A stretch of 64,000 nt of DNA from contig JAJFHP010000003.1 of the NCBI GenBank assembly GCA_021775555.1, positions 1 to 64,000 on the forward strand, given 5' to 3'. Positions 47,400 to 58,275 of the stretch are shown piece after piece; position 1 is the first letter of the stretch; every line of letters begins with the position of its first letter. The notes beneath the pieces are model-generated. The model was not told the DNA's origin, searched no databases, and saw only the letters and a program-made list of their open reading frames with translations. Position numbers and translations under genes: made by a program. Source of the DNA: Hyphomicrobiales bacterium (lineage in GTDB: Bacteria > Pseudomonadota > Alphaproteobacteria > Rhizobiales > Methyloligellaceae).

Positions 47400-47891
47400 A
47401 TGGATTTAATGTTGAATCCGGCATTTTGGGTTGGCCTGTGTTTCGGTGTCTTCCTGCTGTTGCTGATCTACAAGAAAGTCCCGGCCACAGTTGCCGCTTC
47501 GCTGGATAACCGCGCCGAACTAATACGTAACGAACTTGATGAAGCCCGGCGCCTGAGAGAAGAAGCCCAGGCGCTGTTGGCGGATTACGAGCGCAAACAG
47601 CGAGGCGCTGAAAAAGAAGCTGAATCCATCATTACCCTTGCACGGGAAGAAGCCGAAGCGCTTGCCGCAGAAACCCGCGAGAATTTGAAGGAATCACTCG
47701 AGCGACGAGCCAGGATTGCCGAAGACAAGATCGCTCGCGCCGAAGAGCAGGCGCTCGGCGAAGTCCGCACCGCGGCCGTCAATGTCGCAATTGCAGCCGC
47801 AGAGCAGATTATCTCCAAGAAGATGACTGCGGCGGCATCTAAGAAGCTGGTCGATCAGTCGATCAAGGACCTCAAAACCAAGCTGAACTAG
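47400..47891 (+). CDS. atpF: ATP synthase F0 subunit b
   Basis: A 163-aa stalk subunit with an N-terminal membrane helix (NPAFWVGLCFGVFLLLLIY, residues 6-24) and a continuous charged coiled coil. Last gene of the F0 set; the F1 genes are elsewhere, as is usual in this class. The stop lies 25 bp from the converging gcvPB stop. Confidence 0.94.
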   Translation: MDLMLNPAFWVGLCFGVFLLLLIYKKVPATVAASLDNRAELIRNELDEARRLREEAQALLADYERKQRGAEKEAESIITLAREEAEALAAETRENLKESLERRARIAEDKIARAEEQALGEVRTAAVNVAIAAAEQIISKKMTAAASKKLVDQSIKDLKTKLN

Positions 47892-47916
47892 ACAGCACTT
47901 TTCATCTCACTTATTG

Positions 47917-49479
47917 CTATTCTGCTGCCTCCGCATGTGCTTCCGGGCTCCAGCGCAGAACCGGATCGCGCGCGGCACGGGTCTCGTCGAGTCGTGCCAT
48001 GGGGGCGTGATGAGGCGCACCGGTGAAACGAACCAGATCTCCGTCCTTGGTTCCCTGAACCAGATCCCGCAAGGTTGCGATGAACTGATCGAGGGCTGCT
48101 TTCGATTCTGATTCGGTTGGTTCTATCAACATCGCCCCGTGCACAACCAGCGGGAAATACATGGTCATCGGGTGAAAGCCCTCATCGATCATCGCCTTGG
48201 CGAAGTCGAGTGTGGTGACACCGCTGTCCTTCAGGAAGCTGTCGTCAAAAAGGACTTCATGCATACACACCTGGTCGCCAAAAGGCTGGGACATGACATC
48301 GCGCAACCCGGCACGAATGTAGTTGGCATTGAGCACTGCGTCTTCCGAAGCCTGACGCATACCATCCGAGCCGTGGCTCATCATGTAGCTCAAGGCCCTC
48401 ACGAACATACCCATCTGCCCGTGGAAAGCCGTCTGCCGTCCGAAGGGATGAGCACCATCCGCCGCTTCCACGCTCTCCACCAGCGAGAATGCATCGCCGT
48501 TGCGCACCACGTAAGGCACTGGTGCATAAGGCGCGATCGCTTCTGAAAATACGACAGGACCGGATCCCGGCCCTCCTCCGCCATGGGGCGTTGAAAAGGT
48601 CTTGTGCAAATTGATATGCATGCAATCGACGCCCAGATCACCAGGCTTCGCTTTACCGACGATAGCGTTGAAGTTCGCGCCATCGCAGTAGAAGTATGCG
48701 CCCGCCTCATGCACTGCGTCGGCAATAGCAACGATATCTCGCTCAAACAGCCCGCAGGTATTGGGGTTGGTGAGCATGATGCCGGCCACATCCGTGTCCA
48801 GCGCTTCTTTAACGGCCTCAGGACTGACGGTTCCGTCCTCGCGGGCCGGAATATCGCGCACCTTGTAGCCAAGCAAAGCCGCGGTTGCCGGGTTGGTGCC
48901 ATGAGCAGATTCAGGCACCAGCACCACCGTGCGTGCATCACCCTTGGCAATTTGCGCCGACTTGATTGCGGCCATACCGCAAAACTCGCCATGGGCCCCG
49001 GCCTTTGGCGACATTGCAACACCGGCCATGCCCGTCATTTCAAGCAGCCATGCCGCGAGGGTATCGATCAATTCCAGAGCCCCCTGGACGGTGCTCTCCG
49101 GCTGGAGGGGATGGACATCCCCGAATCCGGGAAGCCGGGCCATTTTTTCATTCAACCGGCCATTATGTTTCATGGTGCAGGAGCCAAGCGGATAGACCCC
49201 GGCATCAATAGCAAAATTTTTCTGACTGATGCGCACATAGTGGCGCATGACCTCGGGTTCAGTGAGACCCGGCAGTCCAATTTTCTGCCGTTCCAAACCA
49301 CCAAGGCGCATCTCATGGGGCTCGGGGTCAGGGAAATCGACGCCAGTTTTGCCCACATCACCTACCTCGAAGATCAACGGCTCTTCGATTTGCAGGGCTT
49401 TGTTTCCGGTGAATGTCGGGTGATCGGACGACTGCCCGCCTTGTGCGGAAGTTGGGCGTCCTGCCTTGTTCATGCTCAT
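47917..49479 (-). CDS. gcvPB: Glycine dehydrogenase subunit 2 (P protein, C-terminal half)
   Basis: A 520-aa PLP subunit of glycine decarboxylase, catalysing decarboxylation and aminomethyl transfer to GcvH. The Schiff-base Lys is in [29 protein letters not shown] and [12 protein letters not shown] are conserved. A split P protein, common in Caulobacter-type alphaproteobacteria. It overlaps gcvPA by 4 bp. Last gene of the gcv operon. Confidence 0.96.
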   Translation of the reverse strand: MSMNKAGRPTSAQGGQSSDHPTFTGNKALQIEEPLIFEVGDVGKTGVDFPDPEPHEMRLGGLERQKIGLPGLTEPEVMRHYVRISQKNFAIDAGVYPLGSCTMKHNGRLNEKMARLPGFGDVHPLQPESTVQGALELIDTLAAWLLEMTGMAGVAMSPKAGAHGEFCGMAAIKSAQIAKGDARTVVLVPESAHGTNPATAALLGYKVRDIPAREDGTVSPEAVKEALDTDVAGIMLTNPNTCGLFERDIVAIADAVHEAGAYFYCDGANFNAIVGKAKPGDLGVDCMHINLHKTFSTPHGGGGPGSGPVVFSEAIAPYAPVPYVVRNGDAFSLVESVEAADGAHPFGRQTAFHGQMGMFVRALSYMMSHGSDGMRQASEDAVLNANYIRAGLRDVMSQPFGDQVCMHEVLFDDSFLKDSGVTTLDFAKAMIDEGFHPMTMYFPLVVHGAMLIEPTESESKAALDQFIATLRDLVQGTKDGDLVRFTGAPHHAPMARLDETRAARDPVLRWSPEAHAEAAE

Positions 49480-50822
49480 GATAGCACCTCCGTGAGCGCC
49501 TTCACATAGGCTTTTCGGTCCTCAGCCGTGTTGACCTCGGTTGCGGCTACGATGATGAAATCTTGGAGGTTCTTTTCACCGGGCACCAACCGCGCGACCG
49601 GCACTCCTCCCAAAACACCCTTGTCAACCAGCGCTTCGATCACATCCACGCCCCTGCCAGGAACGCGGATCGTGAACTCGTTGAAGAAGCTTGGTGTGAG
49701 CACATCCACACCCTTGATGCCGGCAAGCGCATCGGCGAGCATCACGGCATTCGCATGATTGATACTGGCCAGCTTCATCAGTCCTGCCTCGCCGAGAAGA
49801 GACAAGTGAATTGTGAAGGCGAGCGAACACAAACCTGAATTCGTGCAGATATTGCTGGTCGCTTTCTCGCGGCGGATATGCTGCTCACGGGTCGAAAGGG
49901 TAAGCACGAAACCACGCTTGCCGTTGGCATCCACGGTTTCTCCGCAAACGCGCCCAGGCATCTGGCGCAGATATTTCTGACGGGTCGCCAGCAAACCCAC
50001 ATAAGGTCCGCCGAAACTTAACCCGACACCGATGGACTGCCCCTCGGCAACAACGATGTCCGCACCCATTTCCCCAGGTGGTTTAAGCGCGCCAAGAGAA
50101 ATGACCTCCGTTACCACCGCTATAACCAGGGCACCTTTTTCATGCGCCGCAGCGGCAACAGCACTCAGATCGCGCACCCGTCCGAACACGTCTGGCGACT
50201 GCACCACAACACACGCGGTTTCATCGTCAATCGATGCGATGATGTCCTCAGTTCCTTCTGGATCTGCGGCAAGCGTCTCCAGGGACGTTTCAGACAAGTC
50301 CGACAACATCGAGACAACATCTCTGTACTGGGGGTGCAGGCTACCTGAAAGTACAGCCTTTGAGCGGCGAGTCAGACGTTGCGCCATAAGCACCGCCTCA
50401 CCGCAGGCCGTGGAGCCGTCATACATCGACGCGTTGGCAACCTCCATGCCCGTGAGCAGCGCCACCTGGGTTTGAAACTCGAACAGATATTGGAGTGTGC
50501 CTTGCGAAATTTCCGGTTGGTATGGCGTGTAGGCGGTCAGGAACTCAGAACGTTGGATCAAGTGATCGACGCTAGCTGGCACATGATGCTTGTAAGCTCC
50601 GCAACCGACGAAAAACGGCGCTGAAGACGCGGGCGTATTTCGTGCCGCCATTTCTCCCAGCTGGCGTTCCACCTCAAGTTCGCTTGCATGGCGCGGAAGA
50701 TCGATCAGTTCTTTCAAACGCATATCTTCGGGAATATCGGCAAACAGATCATCAATATTCTGCACACCGATGTCCGCGAGCATCGAGCGCCGGTCGTCAT
50801 CCGTGAGCGGCAGATAACGCAT
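49476..50822 (-). CDS. gcvPA: Glycine dehydrogenase subunit 1 (P protein, N-terminal half)
   Basis: A 448-aa partner of GcvPB. Segments [36 protein letters not shown] and [14 protein letters not shown] are typical. It has no PLP Lys of its own, as expected for the N-terminal half. The TGATG junction with gcvH and ATGA junction with gcvPB show coupled translation. Confidence 0.96.
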   Translation of the reverse strand: MRYLPLTDDDRRSMLADIGVQNIDDLFADIPEDMRLKELIDLPRHASELEVERQLGEMAARNTPASSAPFFVGCGAYKHHVPASVDHLIQRSEFLTAYTPYQPEISQGTLQYLFEFQTQVALLTGMEVANASMYDGSTACGEAVLMAQRLTRRSKAVLSGSLHPQYRDVVSMLSDLSETSLETLAADPEGTEDIIASIDDETACVVVQSPDVFGRVRDLSAVAAAAHEKGALVIAVVTEVISLGALKPPGEMGADIVVAEGQSIGVGLSFGGPYVGLLATRQKYLRQMPGRVCGETVDANGKRGFVLTLSTREQHIRREKATSNICTNSGLCSLAFTIHLSLLGEAGLMKLASINHANAVMLADALAGIKGVDVLTPSFFNEFTIRVPGRGVDVIEALVDKGVLGGVPVARLVPGEKNLQDFIIVAATEVNTAEDRKAYVKALTEVLS

Positions 50823-51199
50823 CAGCCTTGCTCCGCTACGAACTTGGCATAGCCATCGGCGTCCATCATGCCATCAAGTTCGCTCTTGTCGGATATTTTG
50901 ATCTTCATAAACCAGGCTCCACCCTCAGGATCCTCATTAACGAGACCAGGATTGCCCTCAAGGTCCCCATTGGCCTCGACAACCTCTCCCGACACGGGAG
51001 CGTAAACCTCGGCAGCAGCCTTGACTGATTCAACGACCGCAGCCTCGTCTCCCTTGGCGACAGCCTTGCCAACTTCCGGCAACTCGACAAAAACCACATC
51101 ACCAAGTTGCTCCTGTGCATGTTTGGTAATGCCAACCGTTGCGACATCTCCCTCAATGCTCAGATATTCATGATCGTCCGTATATTTGATATCTGCCAT
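50822..51199 (-). CDS. gcvH: Glycine cleavage system H protein
   Basis: A 125-aa lipoyl carrier that shuttles the aminomethyl group between P, T and L proteins. The lipoylation site is the Lys in [22 protein letters not shown] 51199 has GAGAGGAACC upstream; an upstream frame of 25 codons overlaps gcvT and is spurious. Follows gcvT by 22 bp. Confidence 0.97.
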   Translation of the reverse strand: MADIKYTDDHEYLSIEGDVATVGITKHAQEQLGDVVFVELPEVGKAVAKGDEAAVVESVKAAAEVYAPVSGEVVEANGDLEGNPGLVNEDPEGGAWFMKIKISDKSELDGMMDADGYAKFVAEQG

Positions 51200-51221
51200 G
51201 GTTCCTCTCCCCTCAATCAAA

Positions 51222-52373
51222 TCACTTTGGTTTCCGGTAATAACGATGTGGCACGATCGGCATCTGGGCCACATGTGCGGGACGCGCCTCGCCGCGCACC
51301 ATTAATCCAATCCCAGTGTCAGGGGCTGCATGTGCACTTTGCACATACCCCATCGCGACAGGTCCTTCTGCACTCGGTCCAAACCCGCCACTGGTCACAA
51401 CTCCAATCCGGTTTCCGCCCTCGTCAACAATCTCGGTGCCCTCGCGTGCGGGTGCCCTGCCTTCGGGCTTGATGCCAACGCGCACCCGGCCTGGGCCATC
51501 TCGCAATTCACGTTGAATTCTTTCTGTCCCCGGGAAACCGCCTTCCTCACGACGGCGTTTACTCATGGACCACACCAGGTCTGCCTCAACAGGCGACGTG
51601 GTGTCGTCAATGTCATGGCCATAGAGACATAAACCCGCTTCCAGGCGCAGGGAATCGCGCGCGCCAAGACCGATCATCTCCACATCGTCATGGGACAGAA
51701 GCGTACGGGCGATCTGATCAGCCTTGTCTGTCGCCACGGATATTTCATAACCGTCTTCGCCCGTATAACCGCACCGGCTGACATGGCAGTCGATCCCGTC
51801 AAACTGTGTGCTGGACGCGGTCATGAAGCCCATATCAGTTGCCTGAGGGCACCATTTTGCCATCACGGAGGACGCGGCCGGCCCCTGAAGGGCCAGCAGG
51901 GCGCGGTCCTCGACCGCTGTCAGCTTTACGCTGTCAGGCAGTTTTGCCTGCATATGAGCATAGTCGGCATCCTTGCAGGCCGCATTGACCACCAGCATAA
52001 GCCGTCCATCGTCTTCAGGGGCAACTGATCGGGTGACCATCAAATCATCGAGAATGCCGCCTTCATCATTGAGAAACATGGTGTAGCGCATACGCCCCAG
52101 GCCCAGTTTGGTGATTTCACCGGGCACTAAAGCCTCAAGCGCCGCCGCCGTGGTCTCATGATCGGGGCCGGACAGGAATGCCTGGCCCATATGAGACACA
52201 TCGAACAGCCCAGCCTTGTTACGCGTGTGAAGATGTTCATTCAGGACCCCGAGCGGATACTGGACCGGCATTTCATACCCGGCAAAAGGCACCATCTTGC
52301 CGCCCAGTTCCGTGTGGAGCTCGAATAATGGTGTTTGTAATAGCGTTTCGCTGGAATCCGCCCCGTGAGCCAC
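51222..52373 (-). CDS. gcvT: Aminomethyltransferase (glycine cleavage T protein)
   Basis: A 383-aa tetrahydrofolate-dependent enzyme releasing ammonia and methylene-THF. [27 protein letters not shown] and [11 protein letters not shown] are diagnostic. The start is a GTG at 52373 behind AGAAGGGA; the TTG at 52418 would lie in the riboswitch leader. First gene of the operon; expression is controlled by the tandem glycine riboswitch upstream. Confidence 0.95.
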   Translation of the reverse strand: MAHGADSSETLLQTPLFELHTELGGKMVPFAGYEMPVQYPLGVLNEHLHTRNKAGLFDVSHMGQAFLSGPDHETTAAALEALVPGEITKLGLGRMRYTMFLNDEGGILDDLMVTRSVAPEDDGRLMLVVNAACKDADYAHMQAKLPDSVKLTAVEDRALLALQGPAASSVMAKWCPQATDMGFMTASSTQFDGIDCHVSRCGYTGEDGYEISVATDKADQIARTLLSHDDVEMIGLGARDSLRLEAGLCLYGHDIDDTTSPVEADLVWSMSKRRREEGGFPGTERIQRELRDGPGRVRVGIKPEGRAPAREGTEIVDEGGNRIGVVTSGGFGPSAEGPVAMGYVQSAHAAPDTGIGLMVRGEARPAHVAQMPIVPHRYYRKPK

Positions 52374-52406
52374 GGCTTTTCCCTTCTGGTTAACAGACGC
52401 ACCGCC

Positions 52407-52426
52407 ACCCGGGCTCAAGCTCGGGT
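52407..52426 (-). other. Hairpin between glycine riboswitch and gcvT
   Basis: Read on the minus strand, ACCCGAGC pairs with GCCCGGGT (one mismatch) around a TTGA loop. It lies between the second aptamer and the gcvT ribosome site and has no T tract, so it may be part of the expression platform rather than a terminator. Confidence 0.45.
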
Positions 52427-52433
52427 AACGCCT

Positions 52434-52625
52434 CCTCTGTCACGGAACCTGAGAGATTTCACCCGCAGAAATGTGTTTCCCGCGAGCCTATCCCCTTCGG
52501 TGAGCCGGTATGTCCCTGCGGACACCGGCTGCTTTCCAGAGAGCCATCCCCCATGCGGTCCTTTTGCCTGAGAGTTTCCGAGGCGGTTGCTCCTTCGGCG
52601 CCGGTAAAAACCGATCTCTCCCGCT
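52434..52625 (-). ncRNA. Tandem glycine riboswitch
   Basis: On the minus strand, two aptamers lie in series ahead of gcvT. Aptamer 1 (about 52625-52555) has GCGGGAGAG, GCCGAAGGAGCAA and AACTCTCAGGCAAAAGGACC. Aptamer 2 (about 52543-52434) has GGCTCTCTGG, CACCGAAGGGG and AATCTCTCAGGTTCCGTGAC. These are the core motifs of gcvT-type glycine riboswitches, which turn on gcv genes when glycine is high. Confidence 0.95.
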
Positions 52626-52738
52626 GGGGTCATATGGACATATATGTGCTGCCCTGAGGCAACGGTTGGAATGATAGGTGGTCTTGGCGGTGTGTCAACA
52701 CGACCTTCGCCAGAACTTCATGTGGATGATGGTTGGTA

Positions 52739-53332
52739 TTAGCCGGAACCTGGGCCGCTGCGATCAAAGGCGATGAAAAGCTTGAAGTCTCCCGGGGGCA
52801 CTCCAGCGGGAAGTGCAAAGGAAACTTCCCTGACGGCAGAAAAGTAACCTACTGGATTGCCTGCAGGAATCGTAACGGCCAAGGCAACATCCTGGGTCGA
52901 AACAATTTTCCGGTTATGGTCAGTCACATGTATTTTCATGGGCATCTTCACCTGACCTGCACGCCCGCGTGGCCCAAGCAGGACCCTCCCCGCAAATCCG
53001 TATTTGACCGTAACGTGATTGGGCTGAATCTGGCATTCACGCGCGGTCTTGGTGATCTCACCACGATATTGAATGGCCAGACCATCGCCCACCCGACCAA
53101 TATCATAGACCGTCAGTAATCGGTCCTGCGGCCAGATTTTGAACTGCGGGCAACCGGTGATGGCCATTTCCATGGACACCTGGCCGCTTGTATCCGTGCG
53201 TGCAGCTTCCAGCAGACGCGCCTCGCTCACCGATGGCTCAATGTTTTGGTGTTTTTCCTTGGATCTGAATGGAGATGTGATTTGCGACACACCGCACGCT
53301 GACAGAATAACTGCTGTCAGCACCAACGCCAT
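52739..53332 (-). CDS. Conserved secreted lipoprotein of unknown function
   Basis: A predicted lipoprotein of 197 aa. ALVLTAVILSACGVSQ gives a lipobox LSAC within the first 15 residues. A mature domain with several beta-rich segments (GDGLAIQYRGEITKTARECQ) follows. I do not recognise a family. The start at ATG 53332 has GGAG 4 nt upstream but leaves no basic residue before the hydrophobic stretch; a TTG at 53374 would add an RR-containing n-region. Divergent from ispH. C-terminal part (ALPAGVPPGDFKLFIAFD) is well ordered. Confidence 0.65.
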   Translation of the reverse strand: MALVLTAVILSACGVSQITSPFRSKEKHQNIEPSVSEARLLEAARTDTSGQVSMEMAITGCPQFKIWPQDRLLTVYDIGRVGDGLAIQYRGEITKTARECQIQPNHVTVKYGFAGRVLLGPRGRAGQVKMPMKIHVTDHNRKIVSTQDVALAVTIPAGNPVGYFSAVREVSFALPAGVPPGDFKLFIAFDRSGPGSG

Positions 53333-53546
53333 TGCGCTCCTGGCCCTCCTGGCCAGTACTGGTCCACAAACTCTCAACGCTTCCCCATTCACTATCTTGT
53401 TTGGCCTTGCCCGCGAGGATGTATAAACTCGCGGGCAACTTGCCTCTTGTATTCTTGTGTCTTGTGATAGTGACCCTGAGCACATCTGGCAATACCTACA
53501 TCGTCAAAGGCTTGTAAAAGCTTTGAAATTCAGGACCATTGGCCGC

Positions 53547-54548
53547 ATGAACGAGATAAAAAACATCCAGCCACCAACACGGCAGAGAGAGAAAGAAGGA
53601 CGACCTCCCTTGACTATCTTGCTCGCGGTCCCGCGCGGTTTTTGCGCCGGTGTCGACCGCGCCGTGCAAATTGTAGAACTGGCGCTCGAAAAATACGGCT
53701 CGCCGGTCTATGTGCGCCACGAAATTGTACACAATCGTTACGTCGTCGAATCCCTGCGCGACAAGGGCGCCATATTCGTCGAAGAATTGGACGAAATTCC
53801 GGATACGGATGCACCTGTCGTTTTTTCTGCCCATGGCGTCCCAAAATCTGTTCCAGAGAACGCTACAAAGCGGAAAATTTTCTTCCTTGACGCCACCTGC
53901 CCCCTCGTCTCCAAGGTCCACATGGAAGCAGAACGCCATCACCGACAGGGCCTTGAAATTGTTCTCATAGGCCATGCCGGCCACCCTGAAGTGATCGGTA
54001 CCATGGGGCAATTGCCGGATGGTGTGGTCAAACTCGTGGAATCTGCCACCCAGGCGCGCACATTCGAGGCCAAGGATCCGGAAAAGCTCGCCTATATCAC
54101 ACAGACCACACTCTCCATCGACGACACCAAGGAGATCGTCGACATTTTGCGTGAACGGTTTCCGGCAATTCTGAGCCCCCACAAGGAAGACATCTGTTAC
54201 GCTACGACCAACCGGCAGGTCTCCGTGAAGAATATCGCGCCGCGCTGCGACCGACTGATCGTTGTTGGCGCGCCCAACAGCTCTAACTCACAGCGACTGG
54301 TCGAAGTGGCGCAGCGGGCCGGCTGCAAGCATGCGACCCTTTTGCAACGCGCCGAGGAGATTGACTGGAGCGATTATCAGGACATCAACACCATTGGTGT
54401 GACCGCGGGAGCCTCGGCACCCGAAGTGCTGGTCGATGAAATCATTGCAGCCTTTGGCGAACGATTTGAGACCAGGGTTGAGGCCGTTTCGACTGCTGAT
54501 GAAAATGTCTCCTTCAAGCTTCCGCGCGAACTGCTCGGTTCCAGCTAA
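53547..54548 (+). CDS. ispH: 4-hydroxy-3-methylbut-2-enyl diphosphate reductase IspH
   Basis: A 333-aa iron-sulfur enzyme for the last MEP-pathway step, making IPP and DMAPP. Cluster cysteines are in [24 protein letters not shown] and [19 protein letters not shown] region (upstream CYATTNRQ). The catalytic Glu lies in [12 protein letters not shown]. The ATG at 53547 is chosen because an upstream frame is not conserved. thrB starts 2 bp after its stop. Confidence 0.96.
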   Translation: MNEIKNIQPPTRQREKEGRPPLTILLAVPRGFCAGVDRAVQIVELALEKYGSPVYVRHEIVHNRYVVESLRDKGAIFVEELDEIPDTDAPVVFSAHGVPKSVPENATKRKIFFLDATCPLVSKVHMEAERHHRQGLEIVLIGHAGHPEVIGTMGQLPDGVVKLVESATQARTFEAKDPEKLAYITQTTLSIDDTKEIVDILRERFPAILSPHKEDICYATTNRQVSVKNIAPRCDRLIVVGAPNSSNSQRLVEVAQRAGCKHATLLQRAEEIDWSDYQDINTIGVTAGASAPEVLVDEIIAAFGERFETRVEAVSTADENVSFKLPRELLGSS

Positions 54549-54550
54549 TT

Positions 54551-55519
54551 ATGGCTGTCTATACGGAAGTTACCGACGATGATTTGACTCAATTCATCGC
54601 CGGGTATGACCTTGGACAAGCACTGTCTTTCAAGGGCATCGCCGAGGGCGTCGAGAACACCAACTACCTCGTCCACACCGAAGCAGGACCGCATATTCTC
54701 ACTCTTTATGAAAAACGGGTCGCGGTCGAGGATCTCCCCTTTTTTCTGGGGTTGATGGAGCACCTTGCTGATGCCGGTCTTGCCTGCCCCGTCCCGGTTC
54801 GCGACAGGAATGGAGTAATGCTGCGCGAGTTGGCCGGACGTCCGGCCGCCATTATTACTTTTCTGGACGGATTATGGGTTCGCCGGCCATCGGTTGAGAA
54901 TTGCGCAGCACTTGGGGAAACACTAGCAAAACTGCACCTTGCCGGCCAGACATTCGACATGACGCGAAAAAATGCACTGTCTGTGTCGGGGTGGGGTCCG
55001 CTGCACGAAGCCGCGAAAGGCGGCGCCGACACGATTGCACCCGGCCTCAATGCTGAAGTTGTAGAGGAACTTCACGCATTAGAGTCTTCATGGCCACGCA
55101 ACCTGCCTGCCGGGATCATTCATGCGGACCTGTTCCCCGACAATGTCTTTTTCCTCAATGATCAACTTTCCGGCGTGATAGATTTTTATTTCGCCTGTAA
55201 CGATGCGCTTGCCTATGACATTGCCATATGTCTGAACGCCTGGTGTTTTGAGATCGACAATTCGTTCAACATCACCAAAGCACGGGCTCTGTTGCGCGCA
55301 TATGACGGCTTGCGTCCTTTCACGCACAAAGAATTCGAAGCCCTTCCCATGCTTGCGCGCGGGGCAGCACTGCGTTTCCTTCTGACCCGCATATATGACT
55401 GGCTGAACACGTCGGCAGACGCGCTGGTAAGGCCAAAGGACCCAATGGAATATGTACGCAAACTGCGTTTTCACCGCAACGTCAAGTCTGCGCGTGATTA
55501 TGGACTTGGAGATAATTAG
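54551..55519 (+). CDS. thrB: Homoserine kinase ThrB (APH-fold type)
   Basis: A 322-aa kinase of the aminoglycoside-phosphotransferase-like ThrB family, phosphorylating homoserine for ThrC. The catalytic loop is [14 protein letters not shown] and the metal motif [11 protein letters not shown]. The N-terminal [17 protein letters not shown] is typical. Translation probably coupled with ispH (2-bp gap); rnhA follows 14 bp later, the ispH-thrB-rnhA order common in this class. thrC lies 8 kb away. Confidence 0.95.
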   Translation: MAVYTEVTDDDLTQFIAGYDLGQALSFKGIAEGVENTNYLVHTEAGPHILTLYEKRVAVEDLPFFLGLMEHLADAGLACPVPVRDRNGVMLRELAGRPAAIITFLDGLWVRRPSVENCAALGETLAKLHLAGQTFDMTRKNALSVSGWGPLHEAAKGGADTIAPGLNAEVVEELHALESSWPRNLPAGIIHADLFPDNVFFLNDQLSGVIDFYFACNDALAYDIAICLNAWCFEIDNSFNITKARALLRAYDGLRPFTHKEFEALPMLARGAALRFLLTRIYDWLNTSADALVRPKDPMEYVRKLRFHRNVKSARDYGLGDN

Positions 55520-55533
55520 CAGGAACGCCACCC

Positions 55534-55974
55534 ATGCAGCAGGTTGAAATCTACACGGATGGAGCATGCTCCGGAAACCCTGGCCCGGGCGGTTGGGGAG
55601 CGGTCCTGATATTTGGAGATCATCGCAAGGAACTCAAGGGCGGTGATGTGGAAACCACCAACAACCGCATGGAAATGACTGCGGCAATCGAGGCCCTGAA
55701 AGCACTGAAACAACCCTGCACAGTCGAATTGTACACGGACTCAAATTATCTGCGCGGCGGCATCACCAGCTGGATTGCCAAGTGGAAGGGAAACGGCTGG
55801 CGTACTGCCAACAAGAAACCTGTCAAAAACGTGGAGCTGTGGCTGGCGCTCGAAGAGGCACATGCCCGCCACGACGTAAGCTGGCACTGGGTCAAAGGCC
55901 ATGCCGGCCACCCTGAAAACGAGCTTGCGGACGAACTTGCCCGCGAGGGCATGGCACCCTATCAGGTGCTTTAG
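55534..55974 (+). CDS. rnhA: Ribonuclease HI
   Basis: A 146-aa RNase H with the DEDD active site: Asp in [17 protein letters not shown], Glu in [16 protein letters not shown], Asp in ELYTDSNYL and Asp in [11 protein letters not shown]. The [14 protein letters not shown] loop is intact. Degrades RNA in RNA/DNA hybrids. Its stop overlaps the converging peroxiredoxin stop by 4 bp. Confidence 0.97.
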   Translation: MQQVEIYTDGACSGNPGPGGWGAVLIFGDHRKELKGGDVETTNNRMEMTAAIEALKALKQPCTVELYTDSNYLRGGITSWIAKWKGNGWRTANKKPVKNVELWLALEEAHARHDVSWHWVKGHAGHPENELADELAREGMAPYQVL

Positions 55975-56456
55975 AGTGCTTCGAGAATGTTCTCGGCTGA
56001 GCTCGCATCGACCACCTTGGGCGCTTGCTCTATATTGAGAACCTTCACCACGCCATCATCGACCAGCATTGCGTAGCGCTGCGAACGCGTGCCAAGGCCG
56101 TTTCCGGACGCATCGAAGTCCAGTCCGGCTGCAATTGTAAATTCCGCATTGCCATCTGCAAGAAACAGGATTTTTCCGTCCGCAGCAGTCTTCTTCGCCC
56201 ACTCTTGCAAAACGAAGGCATCATTCACTGAGAGACAGGCAACTGTATCAACGCCCTTTTCCCTGAAAGCATCCAGGCTGCCTAGAAAATTCGGAATGTG
56301 CATTGCCTGACAGGTCGGAGTAAAAGCGCCGGGTACTGCGAAAACAACGACTTTTTTGCCGGCGAACACATCGCCAGTTGTCATGTCCGACAGCCCATCA
56401 TCCGTCATCACCTTGAACGTCACATCCGGCAAACGGTCACCAACACTGATTGTCAT
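55971..56456 (-). CDS. Peroxiredoxin (Prx5/AhpC-TSA type)
   Basis: A 161-aa thiol peroxidase. The peroxidatic Cys is in [14 protein letters not shown] (about residue 49). A second Cys (VACLS, about 74) could be a resolving residue, but members of this type often use glutaredoxin or glutathione. Ends in the [15 protein letters not shown] strand. Convergent with rnhA. Confidence 0.92.
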   Translation of the reverse strand: MTISVGDRLPDVTFKVMTDDGLSDMTTGDVFAGKKVVVFAVPGAFTPTCQAMHIPNFLGSLDAFREKGVDTVACLSVNDAFVLQEWAKKTAADGKILFLADGNAEFTIAAGLDFDASGNGLGTRSQRYAMLVDDGVVKVLNIEQAPKVVDASSAENILEAL

Positions 56457-56579
56457 ATCTCTTCCTCCGACGCGGTATGAATTTTGCCGGTAACATATCC
56501 GCGTACCGGGCTCCAGCCAAGCGGCATGTCAGTGAGAGATGTTTCAATGAATAGAGGATTATAAGAAACTGGTTGATGC

Positions 56580-57458
56580 CTATTCGATGTGCCAGGTGGT
56601 TTCAGCCTGCGCATCATGTGAAACGAGCGTGAGGGTAACGGTCTTGCCTTTCAAATCCTTGGGATCATCACCCTGGGTCAGGTCGACATTAAAACGGATC
56701 ATACCCTTGCCAGGCTTGCCGACCGGCTTTGCAGGTGCGAGATAAAATCCCTCGGGGCCCTCGATGAACAAATCAGCACCCTTGAACCCTTTAGGGAAAC
56801 GGGCGTCGATTGTCAGATAAGGCGCTTTCCCAGTGAGCTGTGCCTTGGTGTGAGAAACGCTCAGGCCAGTATTGATCCCTGGTGCCTTCTTCTCCGGTAC
56901 ACGCTGAAGAAAACGAGTCAGCAGCGGCGCATAGTTACTGGAGAAAAAACTGTCTCTTCCTACCTTCAGTTGCAAATCGGCTTCCGCCGGTATGCAGATA
57001 TCAGCGCAAACGGCAAACTCCATTTTCAGCTTCAAATCGATCGGCTGGTCTGCCTTGACCGGTTCGATAAGGACCGGAAAGACCACTTCCGTCTTATAAC
57101 CGATGGATGTGCCCGCACTATCGAGATAGCGTTTGGGCGCTGGCCACAGCACTTTCGCTGATTTCAGATTGCTCGATCCCGACCAGTCGAAACGCGGCGG
57201 CAAACCTGAATCTCCGGGATATCGCCAATACGTCTTCCACCCCTTATCGAGCTTGATATGGATCCCTGCTACAAGAGTTTTTTTCTTGTTTTGCCAAGGA
57301 GTTGCGTCGGCAATAAGTCGCGTACTCGCATGGTTTTTAGATGTCCAGGAGGTGGCCGTTCCGGCTCGCGCGTTTGATAGTGCACTAACAGCCAGAATAA
57401 GTGCCGATACACCAATGGCCGCGCTTAATGCTCTCAATCGGTAGGTTGGTCTCAACAT
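56580..57458 (-). CDS. Secreted DsbD N-terminal-domain-like protein
   Basis: A 292-aa exported protein. The signal peptide (about 1-31) has RLRALSAAIGVSALILAVSA; the mature part resembles the DsbD N-terminal/DUF255-like domain (DKGWKTYWRYPGDSGLPPRF, EFAVCADICIPAEADLQL with a CxxxC-type pair). No membrane reductase domain follows, so it stands alone. Probably a redox or folding partner in the periplasm; not proven. The ATG at 57458 is preferred over a frame 32 codons longer. Divergent from yqgE. Confidence 0.8.
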   Translation of the reverse strand: MLRPTYRLRALSAAIGVSALILAVSALSNARAGTATSWTSKNHASTRLIADATPWQNKKKTLVAGIHIKLDKGWKTYWRYPGDSGLPPRFDWSGSSNLKSAKVLWPAPKRYLDSAGTSIGYKTEVVFPVLIEPVKADQPIDLKLKMEFAVCADICIPAEADLQLKVGRDSFFSSNYAPLLTRFLQRVPEKKAPGINTGLSVSHTKAQLTGKAPYLTIDARFPKGFKGADLFIEGPEGFYLAPAKPVGKPGKGMIRFNVDLTQGDDPKDLKGKTVTLTLVSHDAQAETTWHIE

Positions 57459-57657
57459 CGCGTGCCGTAACTTCTGCCCTGTTATTAAGTACTGTTTACC
57501 AGTGATACCAGATGCACAGTTTACATTCGGTGACCGGGTTTTTCGACCATGCAAACATGACAGACCATCACTCTTGTGTGTACTGGCCGCCCCCGGCAGG
57601 ACGAAACCTGTCCGTCAAGCCTTCACAAAGCAGGCGTCAAATGGTTAGTCTGTGGTC

Positions 57658-58275
57658 ATGGCACGCAGTGATACAGAAAACGGGATGGCGTCTGGACAAA
57701 GGTTTCTCGATGGTCAAATGCTGATCGCGATGCCCGGCATGGCCGATCCGCGATTCTCGCGTTCCGTGATCTATCTGTGTGCGCATTCCGATGATGGCGC
57801 AATGGGCATTATCATCAACCAGCATGCTCCCAACATCAATTTCATAGAGCTGCTTGACCAACTTAATATCTCCTCCGATGAGGACGCCATCCACATGCCG
57901 CCGTCGTTGCAAGCAGTAGATGTTCATGTGGGGGGGCCAGTAGAGACAGGCCGCGGCTTCGTCCTGCATTCCACAGATTATTATCTCGAAGACAGCACCC
58001 TGCCCATCAATGAAGGTGTCAGTCTGACTGCAACACTAGATATATTGCGCGCCATTGCATCTGGTGATGGTCCCGACAAGGCCCTTCTTGCCCTTGGCTA
58101 TGCCGGTTGGGCACCGGGACAGCTGGAAATTGAATTCCAATCCAATGGGTGGCTGCATTGCCCGGCGGACCAGGACGTCCTGTTCGACAGCGATATCGAC
58201 ATGAAATATCAGAGGGCCCTGGAGACCATCGGTATAGACCCGGCGCGTCTGGTAAATGATTCAGGTCACGCCTGA
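57658..58275 (+). CDS. YqgE/AlgH family protein (UPF0301)
   Basis: A 205-aa protein. [20 protein letters not shown] and [14 protein letters not shown] are hallmarks, plus [17 protein letters not shown] and [18 protein letters not shown]. Family function is not established. ATG 58658-type codon at 57658; an alternative ATG is at 57685. It ends 10 bp past the stop of the GGDEF/EAL gene on the other strand, so the two converge. Confidence 0.9.
   Translation: MARSDTENGMASGQRFLDGQMLIAMPGMADPRFSRSVIYLCAHSDDGAMGIIINQHAPNINFIELLDQLNISSDEDAIHMPPSLQAVDVHVGGPVETGRGFVLHSTDYYLEDSTLPINEGVSLTATLDILRAIASGDGPDKALLALGYAGWAPGQLEIEFQSNGWLHCPADQDVLFDSDIDMKYQRALETIGIDPARLVNDSGHA

Noticed and set aside
47917-50822. 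gcvPA/gcvPB as a frameshifted single gcvP
   Set aside because: The two halves have their own start codon and a clean ATGA overlap, and the split P protein is a known natural form in this class.
57485-57499. TTAA-N7-TTAC as a CtrA box between the DsbD-N-like gene and yqgE
   Set aside because: One mismatch in an AT-rich gap, and neither neighbour is a known CtrA target; chance is the simpler explanation.
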